A DNA stretch of 64,000 nt, taken from assembly GCA_037176845.1 (NCBI GenBank), contig JAYKXP010000034.1:124001-188000 (forward strand), written 5' to 3'. This document shows positions 37,415-48,475 of the stretch, piece after piece (the first letter of the stretch is position 1; each line of letters begins with the position of its first letter). The stretch is from Paramarasmius palmivorus. Taxonomy: Eukaryota; Basidiomycota; Agaricomycetes; Agaricales; Marasmiaceae. The notes under the pieces were generated by a model. That model searched no databases. It saw only the letters and a list, made by a program, of their open reading frames with translations, and was not told where the DNA came from. A program made the translations under genes and the position numbers.

Positions 37415-40400
37415 ATGAGCGGAACTCCGAAAACGAGTAGACATGGGTCTACTCCTCACCGCTCTTTTGGTGCCGACGACTCAGCTTTAGATGATACGAA
37501 TGAAACACCAACCAGGTCAGCAATGCGCAGGACGCTAGGAAGAATATCAAATTCGTTTGGGAACAGTGTTCGTCGTCCCAGTTTTGCGGCGAGGTGGAAG
37601 AATGGAGATGGTGCAGAGGCAGTGTCAACGCCAAAGTCGGAACGACCGCCTATACCTAGTGTTGTTCAGTCCTCTGGGGAGGCTTATGTGACACCGTTGC
37701 CATTGTTGTCAATGATAGTGCTCTCGATAGTGCGTAGCTCTCTTCCGTCCTTGCAACGTTACTGACAACCTACGAAGGCGCTCATGGGCGAGTTTCTGTC
37801 GGCAAACGTATCGGCACCATTCCTCTTGTTTATGGTCAAAGGCAAGTCCATTGTTCTGTTCGAACAAGACTTTTGTTTTGCCCCGCTGGGACTCCCATTC
37901 TTGGCATGAGACATGGTTCTTTGTTCAATGACATCCCTACTCCATCTTGTTTCAGCTCTATTCAGCTTTCGAGACGTGTTTTCATCTTATCTACCGCTTT
38001 TGTAGAAACTTATCGTGTTTCATTCCAGGGTTCGGCAAGATCACGGATGAAGCAGAAGTTGCCTTTTGGACCGGTATACTGGGTATGGCTACACCTCTTA
38101 TGCTTATATACGCGTCTAACTGTGTTATGTAGTCGCCACATTCTTCCTCACCCAATTCCTCACCTCCTTGCTTTGGGTACGTCATACCCATCACATCTGT
38201 CTCCCCTTCTTACATTGTCCCGTAGGCCACCGTAGCCGACAAACATGGTCGCAGAGCGGTTCTTGTCATCTCTCTTCTCGGTAGTGCCCTAACTTGTGCT
38301 GCGTTTGGTACTTCCACTAGTCTTCAACAAGCAATCTGCATCCGTCTACTCCAAGGAATCTTTGCGGGAGCGGTGGGAGTTGCTCGAGGTTCTGTTGCTT
38401 TTGTTACAGATGCTTCAAATGAAGGGCGTGCTTATGCCATTCTTGGGTGAGGATATACGAGATTCTGTTAATTAAAAACCAACTTATGGTTCGTCTCAGT
38501 TTCTGCTGGGGTTTTGGTGGTGTGGCCGGTGCGATCATAGGAGGCTCATGTACGTTGTCTTCCGGTCGAATCAAACGACTTCTCACCTTTCATTGGTAGT
38601 CGAGAGACCTGCTGTTAAATGGCCAGAGGTTTTTGCAAATGTACCTTTGTTCACGGAGTACCCTTATCTCCTTCCGTGCATAATAGCTGCAGCTATCATG
38701 CTGTCAGGTTCGTACAAACACGGTGCCCAATGATGATTAGGTGCTGATTTTTTACATGCAGGTGCGATTCTCGCGTGCTTCCTAGGACCTGACGGTGGTC
38801 CTCGTGAAGGTGCCGTCCGACTTCCGCCCGAGAAAGACTTGCATCCTTCAATTATCGAAGAAGAGGGATCGATTCCACCGAGTCCTATCTTCGAGAACAT
38901 GGAGCCTCAAACCCTGACGGGTTCAATCACAAAAAAAGTATCTCAAAGGCTCTCGGGATACTTCCGGCGAGGATCCATTGCACAGCCATCTTCTCCCGTC
39001 ATCGAGACGAATCCTCAACCACCCGTTCCTCTTTCCAGTGGGTCCAGACTCGATCGAACGCGCACATTCTCGCGGACTAGTCGTTTTGGCGGATCTGCTT
39101 ATGGTTATGGCAGCTATCGCAATAGAATCGCAAGCAGTGCTACCACCGCCAGTCGTCTACGCAGAGGCAGTCTAGCCAGCACTGTTAGACGTAGAGGAAG
39201 TAACGCCGTTGACGGAGTCCGAGAATCTGTCGTGACAGATACAGGCGACCTCAATTTTGCCCAAAGGTTGCTGATGGCAAACGAGAACGCGGTCACAAAT
39301 ATAGCAGACCTATGGGTCGCAGCAGCAATGAATGTCGACAACGAGGATCCGTTTGAAAGCGACACCGAGATGGATTCTGATGGTGACGACGACTCTGTCG
39401 ATTTCGGAAATGAAGTTGATATCGATGAAGCCCAAGACGCCGATGCAACGTTTACAGCTAGTTCCCCAGTCTCGACACCGACACGTGGCCGAAGAGATTC
39501 TCGTACTTCGATGTCTCGCCAGAGTATCAGCACTTCGCCACTCGCCGCCCGACAGTCATTGAACGTCCCCAAACGTTACCAACCCCAAATTGGTTCTCCT
39601 CGCAGGCCTTCTGGCGCAGGATCTCGGCCCATCCCTATACGTCAGGGTTCGAACTACTCCCAGACTATGGAAGGAAGCACCCCCGGCTCCCGTCGATACT
39701 CGTCCAACGTCCCGGCCATCTTCTCTCACCCTGGTGTCAAGACACCGGCTGCAGTCATTGACGCGCAGCAGCTATTATTACGTTCAGAGATGGATGTGCC
39801 AGGTACTCCAGGAGATGATGCTCAGCCTAACCTTGCCACAATCCTAGAGTCGAGGAGGGCGTCAAGAGTTGAACCCACGACTGACTCAGATATAGAGGCT
39901 TTGGAAGAAAAGCCACCGTCCTTGGCCTCGCAAATTCCCGTCCTTGTTATCATCCAGTATGGTCTTCTGGCGCTACACAGCACGACTCATGATCAGGTTT
40001 TTATGTCCTATCTGGTTACGTGAGTCACAGTGTTCTCCTGCGATACGTACCGAGTTTATCATATTCTTCACTATCACTAGCGATTACGACTCTGGCGGAC
40101 TGAATCTGAATGCCGGTCATTTTGCTCAGCTGAGTAAGTCGGCAATTCCTTTCCCCCGTCCCTCACCGCCTCTGAAACTACTCTCTGCACAGTCGCTTTA
40201 ATGTGTCTTGCACAGATTGCCTATCAATTCTACCTGTACCCGTAAGTTCAACTAGGAGACCGGTGACTTCAGTTCTGACCGGTCATAAATTGACAGGAAC
40301 CTTGGGTATGTCCTTTGACATTCGGTATTCGCTGTCCATTATTGATGATGGTATCATCATTCTAGGCCTCCAAGAGGGCGCTTCTCGCACCTTACCATGT

Positions 40401-41004
40401 TCCGATTGGGCTCACTGTTATTCATCCCCTCGTATCTTACCGTCGTGCTATACCGTGTTCCGTTTGCGAGTGAAGAAGAAGACGGTAACTTTATGTTAAT
40501 GACCGGTGCGCACCTGTTCGAATCTTAGATGTACAAACTAACCAAATGCGATTCACAGCTTTGGCAATTAGCACGTAAGTTTTTGAATGTCTGTTAGAGT
40601 TGCCGCACCCGTTATTCATTGCTATCGATTTGTTTCAGAGCCGTCAGATATTGCGCCAGCACGTTTGGTTATACCGCGATATCCATTTTGCTGAACTACA
40701 GTAAGTCCAAGAGGTTATGACTGCCGGCAGAAACGTTGAAACGTTGGCAGTGACACCGCCTCATGCGGTTGGATTCGCGAACGGGATCGCGCAGAGCATT
40801 GTCAGCCTTGCTCGGTGCTTTGGTCCTGTTCTTGGTGGATGGGTGTGTTCTATGATCCATTGTTCTGGTGGAACAAACTAACGCCATCTTGATCAGATTT
40901 GGTCGGTCAGTATCGAGGGCAATCCCAATGGTTATCCCCTTGGTTTCGTAGCCTGTGCTGGTTTCTGTGGTCTCTGCATCTTGCATAGTTTCACGATACG
41001 GTAG
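37415..41004 (+). CDS. MFS transporter with long central cytoplasmic loop
   Basis: The start at 37415 gives MSGTPKTSRHGSTP and a Ser/Arg-rich cytosolic N-terminus of about 85 residues. Helices then begin at PLLSMIVLSI and LSANVSAPFLLFMVKG. FFLTQFLTSLLWATVADKHG with RRAVLVISLLG carries the MFS loop 2-3 signature (G-x-x-x-D-x-x-G-R-R-x form). IRLLQGIFAGAVGVARG and CWGFGGVAGAIIGG follow. After helix 6 (LLPCIIAAAIMLSGAILACF) comes a hydrophilic loop of about 370 codons (roughly 38810-39930), rich in Ser and Arg. Then come PVLVIIQYGLLALHSTTHDQ, several more helices split by introns, and the end CLAQIAYQFYLYP, LGPVLGGWIW, LGFVACAGFCGLCILHSFTI, TAG at 41002-41004. It is related to fungal/plant ZIF-like MFS carriers. 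Substrate unknown; product export is possible from context. Confidence 0.88.
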
Positions 41005-41050
41005 ACTTCGTGCCTCCTTTTGCGGCTCAGTGTTTCTTTCATTCCTCCGT

Positions 41051-41560
41051 TCAACGTAAGATAATTGTAATGTTCTCTTGTTTTCGTATCACTTTATTCT
41101 TATTTCCATAAGTTGTCCTTCGTTGTAATATCACTGTCGTCAATCCATCTCTTGGAACTTCGGCCGTCTGAGTGAGAACGATGCCCATACTCTTTCCGTC
41201 GTGGCTTCCGGCCAGAGGACCATTAACCTCAGCCTGGAATTCGATTTTTACAAATAAGAGTAAGTATCTCGATAAAGAAATGTCCAGTGACTTGTCTACA
41301 ATGACTCGGACCCCATCGAAGGGATTCACGGCAAATCATGGATGAGCAGACTTCACAGAATTGGATTCACCCGTTCTGAAGCGATACTTCCCAAGTAGTA
41401 CCATTCCGACGATCTCGGTGGCTTGTAGAACGTCACGGCGGACCTCAGCACTGAGCATGCTGTCTTCTCCCTGTAGAAGCACCCATGATCGGCCTCTTAG
41501 ATCGATGTATAGACCCAAAGAGAAAGAGCCTTGGGCTAAGTCGTTGGCAATATTCTCGAT
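41051..41560 (-). CDS. possible short gene, unknown
   Basis: The minus strand has an open stretch SIENIANDLAQGSFSLGLYI then DLRGRSWVLLQGEDSMLSAE and GMVLLGKYRFRTGESNS. An intron of about 110 bp (GTGAAG to TTCCAG, both phase 0) would join it to AEVNGPLAGSHDGKSMGIVL and TQTAEVPRDGLTTVILQ. The stop is at 41051. No ATG is seen upstream, so it may lack its first exon or be a remnant. The opposite strand is open here too (41361-41573), and it lies in the 3' flank of the MFS gene. Confidence 0.3.
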
Positions 41561-41660
41561 GGAATGGTACTAGCGCTCTAAACCATGTCTATAAAAATCC
41601 GACTGCAAGATTCAGACCAAGTCTTAGATACATAGGTTCATACATAACACAAATGTCACC

Positions 41661-43159
41661 TCACATACTCAAGCCAAGACCAAACAGACGACGTAGCTCA
41701 TAACGATGTATCCAGCCCAGAACGGGAATAGTCCCCACAGCTAGGAATGTCGGAACCAATGTCTTCCAAAACAAACGCGCCAAATCGTACAACACCTTCC
41801 CATGATATCGCATGCCAGATCTGAAGTAACAAAGGTGGTTAGCCCTGTTCGGTGGAGTCGAAGATAGCACCAGGATTACCGCCTTAACAAGGCATTTGAC
41901 CTCTTGTCAATTTCCTTGTAGACTCCCAGTTTGAAGCCTTCTCTCGATATGAAGAATGTATCTCCAGGGCCGGGGGACCAATATGCACCACCACTAGTGG
42001 CTGGGTCTGGATTTGTGCAAGCGTGAATAATTGCTCCTGCCACTCGGGAAGGAGTTACTAGGGGAATACCAGCAAAGAACGTCCGAGACGCCTTTGGGAT
42101 TAGTGGAGTATCTGCATAGTTCACTAGTCAAACGACCATCGAATATGCAGGGAAGATTCACTGACCAGTATAGAACGGGTGGATCGAGGCAGTCCGAATG
42201 TTCAATGACTTGAAATTGTGGGCGTCCAGAGAACGCATCAAGCCTAATACAGCATGCTTTGTGGCGACATACATCGGTACTGGTACGTGTAGGGCGCTCC
42301 ATGAGGCTACGAAAATTGAGCCTTGGTAAAACTGAGACTGAGATGGCTTACCAATAGACCCAATGAACACGACGGCTTTAAGGGATGTCGCGTCAGCGCG
42401 ATTCACGAGGAGATAGTGTTGGGCTAGATGAGCAGCTAGAATAAAATTAAATCATGAAAGTCAGATAAACACAAGGGGAATGTGTGCTTACTGTACAGAA
42501 CTCCAATAAGATTTATATTCACGGTGGTCATACCGGGCTTTTTGGGCTTCCCTCGTTCGTCGAGCTCAATCGGACCGGGTTTACAGCATCCACCGATTTC
42601 TCCTACACCAGCATTGACCACCTGACAACATAAGCCAGCTATTAGTAAGTACCACGAGTGACAAGCAACAAGCGCGTCGGGCTTACGACGATATCAACCA
42701 CTTGGAAACTCTCAATAGCCTTCTCGTACATCTCGACTAGGTCTTCCCACACTGTCACGTCGCATTTGACTGCAATGGCTTGACTGAGAAAGGATGAGAA
42801 AAGATGCCTCCAACTTGACATTATTAGGTGTATCCGCACCCGCCTGAGGAGCTGATCTCTTTTGCTACGGCCTCTGCACTTGCTAGGTCACGATCTCCTA
42901 TTATGATCTTCGCCCTAGCAAACAAGTATAACATTAGTACTTGATGCACCCAGAGAACCAGTATTGCGTACCCGTATCCAGCGAACTGGATCGCAGTCTC
43001 TTTCCCTATACCACTTCCACCGCCTTATTGAAGTACGCCATATGTAAGCTTCGATTTCCATCACGGGCTATAGAATGTTGTTGTACCTGTAATGACCACC
43101 ACTTTCTCTTTGGAACGTTGTGCATGGTCGAGCAAGTGCCGGTCTGAGATGGATGTCAT
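41661..43159 (-). CDS. short-chain dehydrogenase/reductase with hydrophobic C-terminal tail
   Basis: The start at 43159 gives MTSISDRHLLDHAQRSKEK, then VVVITG joined to GGSGIGKETAIQFAGYG, the NAD(P) Rossmann motif. Next AKIIIGDRDLASAEAVAKE, KCDVTVWEDLVEMYEKAIES, then VNAGVGEIGGCC, NINLIGVLY, and AVVFIGSI. GSIFVASWSALHVPVP leads to the catalytic MYVATKHAVLGLMRS (YxxxK). The C-terminal exons carry SRVAGAIIHACTNPDP, GPGDTFFISREGFKLGVYKE, and finally LVPTFLAVGTIPVLGWIHRY, a hydrophobic segment of about 18 residues, ending GLGLSM (stop 41661). The tail exon joins cleanly in phase (KR-S-GMRYHG). It looks like a 15-hydroxyprostaglandin-dehydrogenase-type SDR that may be held on a membrane. Confidence 0.87.
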
Positions 43160-43807
43160 TGGTGTGGGGGATGTAGTGTAGGAACCCGGGTCGGTTTATA
43201 TACATTACCGGAAGGTGATCCTACCGCCGATTTTTTTTGTCAGAAACGATTTGAAGGCATGACTGAATTGGGCACGTTTCGACAAGCATCTAAGAGGATT
43301 TTCCTGAGAATTGGATTGTCTGGCTGAGACCCCTGCATTTAAAGAACATCGGATTCGCGGTGAAATCGTGAAACACATCTTCTGGTACTGATCGAGTCCT
43401 TGCTTCCTCTAGGGTTTGCTATTTCCGTTGTATCTCTGTTTCCAGAATCAACGCATCACTGATTCATCAACAATTCGTTAGGTTTAGTGAACTGCGACGT
43501 TACTTACATGTCATTCCTTCTTTCTATTCCATAGAGATTGTTTGTGACGTGTTCCTTATTCGAGATGGGTATTTCAGCACGGGTGTAGTGAGGAAAGAGG
43601 TTGCATCTATCAATCCTATCTTCTCCACTCGGCTTACGAGTCGTTGACGGCACAGGGAAGCCGAACTGATGTAGGAAGAGCAGACCGCTTGCCGAAGATC
43701 ACGCGTTAACGACGGCACGGCTCCTCGATACTTAGGCATGCTCGGCTGGTGCGGCAATAAGCATCCAAAATATCAACTAATTTACAACATACATCGACTT
43801 TCTGCAC
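43160..43807. other. intergenic, no gene seen
   Basis: This is the promoter of the SDR and the 3' flank of the DUF6593 gene. Nothing else is supported. Confidence 0.4.
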
Positions 43808-44441
43808 TTAGCATGCTGCTGAGCTAACGGCAAGCAGAACATTCCCCAGACCAGGTATCGCAGCAGCACTTGCCTGACTAGCACTACCAAACTTCCGATT
43901 ATACTGCATCTTGATATAAATGATACTAGCCAGAATCTCTTCTGTAATTATCGTTGCTTCGGGATGGACATCAAATGTTGCTCGGAATTTCCGTTTGTCA
44001 AATGTGGCGACCGGGTGTTCACCTTGTGTCGTTACAAGCTGTGGAAGAGCCTTGTTCGCGAATGAACGGTGGAAGTGGAACTGCTAGACGTACCTCGCTC
44101 AAATCCGTAGCGCTTCCACTCCATTTGTATGTTACACCGTTTGAGGCCGTAAACTCAAAAGGCCTACGAGCGGTGAGCTTTATATCTATTACGCCTTCAC
44201 CTCGGTCATGAAAAAGAACCTACATCGCAGGTGCCTCTTTCCTCAACTCCAATGTCTTTCCCCCAATGATACATTCTTTGTCGGGTTTTATTCGGATTTC
44301 CGCCACAACCTCTCTAGTATGTGGCTTGAGGATGGTAGTAGTGCTCTTCTTGTTCTGGATTTCGTATGCTACCGACCCGTCTTCTGTGGACAGAAGGGCA
44401 GACTTGAAGATGTTGTGGTTCTTGAACGTGAAGGTGGGCAT
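43808..44441 (-). CDS. DUF6593 family protein
   Basis: The start at 44441 gives MPTFTFKNHNIFKSALLSTE, DGSVAYEIQNKKSTTTILKP, then REVVAEIRIKPDKECIIGGK. A second exon carries RPFEFTASNGVTYKWSGSA. A third has LVTTQGEHPVATFDKRKFRA, TFDVHPEATIITEEILASII then YIKMQYNRKFG, and ends AVSSAAC, TAA at 43808-43810. The order (a TxxxDxxGxxxYxI opening, then REVVAEI, a GxxYKW block, xxPVAxF and the final VTxIYxxxxRR-like helix) is that of DUF6593, which is widespread in mushrooms and of unknown function. No signal peptide. Confidence 0.78.
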
Positions 44442-44750
44442 GGGATGTTTGTTGAGTACTATCAGTCTGTGCTAAAAGGGACGACTTTTATGCAGGACCG
44501 ACGAATGTCGTCATTATGGACGTGCGTGGAGTTCTCAATGGGCGGCAGAGAAAGGTTTGATTGACAACCTAAGATCAGACAAAGTGGAGGTTAGTGCGCA
44601 TATCGTCGGCAACATGGGAAAGCATCACGGCCAACTTGTGAAGTACGAGTGCTTGAGACTCGAAACGGAATCCATTAATCTTAGGTATATATACGATACT
44701 TTCGCTATGATAAATGACGCGCTATGTACCATTTCGAGTTAGCACAGACT
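44442..44750. other. spacer between DUF6593 gene and Mba1-like gene
   Basis: Short 5' region of the DUF6593 gene and 3' flank of the Mba1-like gene. No gene seen. Confidence 0.4.
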
Positions 44751-45996
44751 CTAAATGGGTACCCGCCCTTCTTGAGGATAAATCCTCTCCCTGACCATCC
44801 ACTTCATCGTTGGCATATACATCTTCTTCTCAAAGATCAAGTACTCCGTGACCTCGTTTGTAGGAGCAGAAGTACGTTGCTTGATGAATCGCTGGTTAGA
44901 TGCCGACGTTGTTAGCACGGGTAGGTTGTTTTCGGTAGACTCGTGAAGTGGCTTGGCGTGTTTATCGTATATTTCGAGACTCTAAATTAAATGAAGCAAT
45001 GACTTAGGCGGATAGACAATAAACATCTGCTATACTCGTACCTGGAAAGTGTGTATCTTGACGAGAGCTTGAACTGTCAGCCTCCCACCGGATGGTTCTC
45101 GAGGCCCCAGGTGTGTTGGTGCTGCTCGCACAGAGAGGATAGAAGCGTGAACATGCTTCGGGTTTGGTGGTGCATGCAAGTTCCATATAAGTGCACAGTC
45201 GTTTCGGTTTTTGGCCATAAGACGTTTAGCATCCGAGTGGTAAGGTTTTTTATGGGCTGCGTACATTCCAACGAGGTTGGTATCGTTTCTGTAAAGTAAT
45301 ATTAGCGTTGATTCTATCTCTAGTGTAGTAGGAAGGCACCTTGCGATAGCCTTCTGCACTTGACAGTAGGACTCAAACGCTTCCGTCCTCAAGCCTTCCA
45401 GCCAGGAACCTGAACGCGTACTGCGTACTATCTCGAGAGGAAGGGTGTATAGATAATATTTGATTCCGCTGAAGTCATACAAGTCAATCCCTGGGAATGA
45501 ATTGTTTGACCACATCATAGCTTTCCTGAACACGGATGAGCACATTGAACAGACCGAAAGAACACGACACGCACGCAAAAGAATTTTTGATCCAATTCCT
45601 TCTATTTGTGATTATCTGCTTCAGCCGCTCGCCTAAGCTGGAGTATCTAGACCTCTGCCAAAGAGCTGTCCTATAGGGTAACTCGAGGTCCATGACAGGC
45701 AAAGCTTGTGCCCACAAGTCATAGTACGGGTCGTCCTGTACCATCGCGTGCATCTTGCTGATCTCCTTTGCTGCCAACTCCTGATCCATATCCTTCATCT
45801 GGGCTCTCTTCGCTGCTGCCTGAGCCTTCGGAGACGGTCGTTGGGGCTTAGTCTGAGTCTGGGGTTCGGCATTGGCCTTGCGAGCAGTGACATCTGGTGA
45901 AGGAATGCCTGTCGAGACATATCGTATAGAGGACCACCGCAGACGTCTGGCTGCTCGGAGCGACAACCCAAGCGTCGTCGCCGTCGCCAACGACAT
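44751..45996 (-). CDS. mitochondrial Mba1/mL45-like protein (Tim44-like domain)
   Basis: The start at 45996 gives MSLATATTLGLSLRAARRLR then WSSIRYVST, an Arg-rich amphipathic mitochondrial presequence. A charged linker follows (AKRAQMKDMDQELAAKEISK), then DPYYDLWAQALPVMDLELPY. After introns: GIDLYDFSGIKYYLYTLPLE, LEGLRTEAFESYCQVQKAIA, CALIWNLHAPPNPKHVHASI, GRLTVQALVKIHTFQ, then SLEIYDKHAKPLHESTEN, TEYLIFEKKMYMPTMKWMVR and the end PQEGRVPI (stop 44751-44753). The RLxVQALVKxxTxQSLEIYD core is typical of the fungal Mba1/MRPL45 group, which ties mitochondrial ribosomes to the inner membrane. It is head-to-head with another mitochondrial gene. Confidence 0.83.
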
Positions 45997-46159
45997 TGAG
46001 CTCGAAATTGCTCGAAATTTTTCGGAATCGGAAACCGAATTGCCTCGGCTGTGGCTGTGCTTCAGAGGACACGTGCGCGCGACCAGAAAATCAAAAAATC
46101 CCAATTCGTCAGCGTATCCTTTGACTCTTGACCACAACTCGACCACTACCACTACCACA
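45997..46159. promoter_or_regulatory. compact bidirectional promoter
   Basis: Only 163 bp separate the start codons of the Mba1-like gene (minus) and the MIX17-like gene (plus). Both products are mitochondrial, so shared control is likely (inference). No canonical TATA box stands out. Confidence 0.5.
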
Positions 46160-46791
46160 ATGCCTGTAAGTAGCAGCTCTTTATCCCTGAAAGTACAGCT
46201 CTAACGGACTTTTAGCGCCAATCTCGCGGTCGTTCCTCTGCTCCTGCTCGTTCTGCACCTGCACCCGCACCAGCTCAAACCCGAAGTGCACATACCGCCG
46301 CTGCACCAGCCCATGCTGCCCCCGCACATAACCCGGCTGCAGCACATGCCCCTGCTCCCCCAGCAGCAGCTACTCAAACTCGTGAACCTGGTATGTTAGC
46401 ACAGATGGCTGCAACAGCCGGTTCGGTCGCTGTCGGATCAACAATTGGTCACGGAATCAGCCATATGCTCTTTGGCAGCGGAGGAGGAGGACAGGCTCAG
46501 GAGGCTCAACAAGCTGCACCTCCAGTTCAGCACCAAGCACCTGCTCAGCAGGGATCTGGTATTAGTTGTGACACTCAGGCCAAAGGTGCGTGCCTAACTC
46601 AGCTCTTGTAAAAATTCAATCACTGATGCGGGGTTAAAAGATTTCACCAGGTGTCTCGAGAAAGCTGACATGCAATCCTGCACATGGTATCTAGAGCAAC
46701 TCAAGGCCGTGCGTAACATTCCTCCGTCCTCGTTGGCCTGCGGAACTAACCTACGACTTGACAGTGCCAAGCTGCCGCTGCTCCTTACTAG
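46160..46791 (+). CDS. MIX17: twin-CX9C mitochondrial protein (MIX17 / CHCHD2-10 family)
   Basis: The ATG at 46160 is followed after two codons by an intron (46166-46216). Then comes RQSRGRSSAPARSAPAPAPA and a long Ala/Pro-rich N-terminal region. The conserved central helix is MLAQMAATAGSVAVGSTIGH then GISHMLFG. The CHCH domain is CDTQAK, an intron, then DFTRCLEKADMQSCTWYLEQ, an intron, and CQAAAAPY (TAG 46789-46791). Both Cys pairs are CX9C (C-DTQAKDFTR-C and C-TWYLEQLKA-C), joined across introns. The family is imported into the intermembrane space and oxidised by Mia40; it supports cristae and respiration. Confidence 0.9.
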
Positions 46792-48475
46792 TCAATAATA
46801 GCATTTAAATCGGATACGGTGTAGGGTAGCATCTTTGACTCGAAAGTCTATACTAATAGAATGACACCCTACTCGCCTTGTACTTTACTATGTGGCAGCG
46901 CGTGATTCGATACTCTATAGATCGAATTCGAATCCCCTCCAGTTACTTGGATCAGCACACAACGAATACCTGCAGCACATGAATAGAATTACCAGTAGAA
47001 TTACTGCAATTGTGTGGTACTTACCTTGTTATGAGATTAATGAAGGCCCATCTTCCGAGAGTAGGTACTATCCTCTAAAACCCAGTTCTCCAGAAAACTG
47101 ACACTGGGAACCTACCGAGGACAGCCCCGACCTCACTGAAAAACGCTTGATATTAGATATTAGAAAACCTGCTGTGGGCTGATGAGATCAGCGCAGGGGT
47201 CGTACTATATATGAACAGACAGAGAAATTTCTTGAGCTCATTAGTTCTCACTGCATACGCAATGAGATGCTAATCGCAACGTAGCGGAAAACAAGCGCTC
47301 GCCTTTCTCCCAGTGACCACCACGTTGTGTCTGCCTATTGCTCTCGTTTTCATTCTTTTCATAGAACCTGGAAACTCTCATGATCTCATGATTTTTTTTC
47401 TTATTATTCTGTGGACGAATCAGATAGGAAAATTCAACTAAATGGTAGTGTCTTGACGCGGTCGTGGTACGTCTCAAATCCGAAGATTTCGTGCTCCCTC
47501 AGTAGACTAATCATTCACCAGCAAACTTTAGATACGAGGGATTTAGAGATAAAAATCTCTTGCGCATCATTCGAGCCAATTAGTCCTTTGACTTTCGCAA
47601 ACCATGAAGAGGATTTACAAGTTCGACCGAATTACGCGTACCGACTGTCGGAGGCAATCCTCCAATCACGCTGGCTTGATAACAGTACGCGATACCATCA
47701 ATATACCACACCCAGGACTTCCAATGTGATGAATCTGATGTCTTGCAGGATATAAAGCTTAAAGGGTACAACAGGGTCGCGGCCCAGCAACTGTCCGAAT
47801 GTTGTTTCGTGGTCTCCAGGTGTCGCGCGTTGTTGCAGTGGATTATGAAGAAGAGCGGGGGTAGAATTCTGAGTCAGTCAAGACTTCGGGTGCGTGGCTC
47901 GTGCTATCCCCTTCACATCCCCAAATTGAAGCCCATCATACGGCAGGAAACTCGGCTTACAATTCAAGATCATCTGCTGCATGAAACCCCAGATGCAACG
48001 AAGCAGAATGGTATAATGAGGTGTTAACAATACGAGGAGAGGTTTTCGAGACCTGGCATCAACGGCAGATGCGGTGAGCAGCGTTTTGCATACACTACTC
48101 AATCAATGATCACACTGCTGAGCAACTTTATAGTTAATAGGATGGAAACGAATCAGCGTTGTATCATTCTATTAAACAGGTCAAACTCAGCCCATTCATC
48201 ACCTTCGCATGAGTTCCGCACATCCAGAGCGCCCCGCCCATCAAGCTTACTCATGACATAGTGCAATTTCAGAGATCTCAATCACTAAATAATCAGTAGC
48301 TGTCAGCATCGAATGTTTTGCTGATGCAGTTGAAACTTGAAACTTGAAATCCGGGATTGTATTGGGGATCAGTGTTCGGCGGCGTTACGCGTTCAGGCTG
48401 ATGTCTTGGGTTAGACCGATGCTGTTACGCGTTCTCACCTATTTAACGGGACTCGCGAATTAATCAATACCGAAG
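46792..48475. other. intergenic, 1.7 kb, no gene recognised
   Basis: Short ORFs only. An imperfect inverted word around GTAGGGT near 46825 and 46865 is the only structure I noted. The carboxylesterase promoter must lie at the right end, where TATTTAAC stands about 35 bp upstream of its ATG. Confidence 0.4.

Noticed and set aside
46915..46945. TTCGAATCCCC as a tRNA T-arm
   Set aside because: No matching acceptor stem, D-arm or A-box lies at the right distance upstream.
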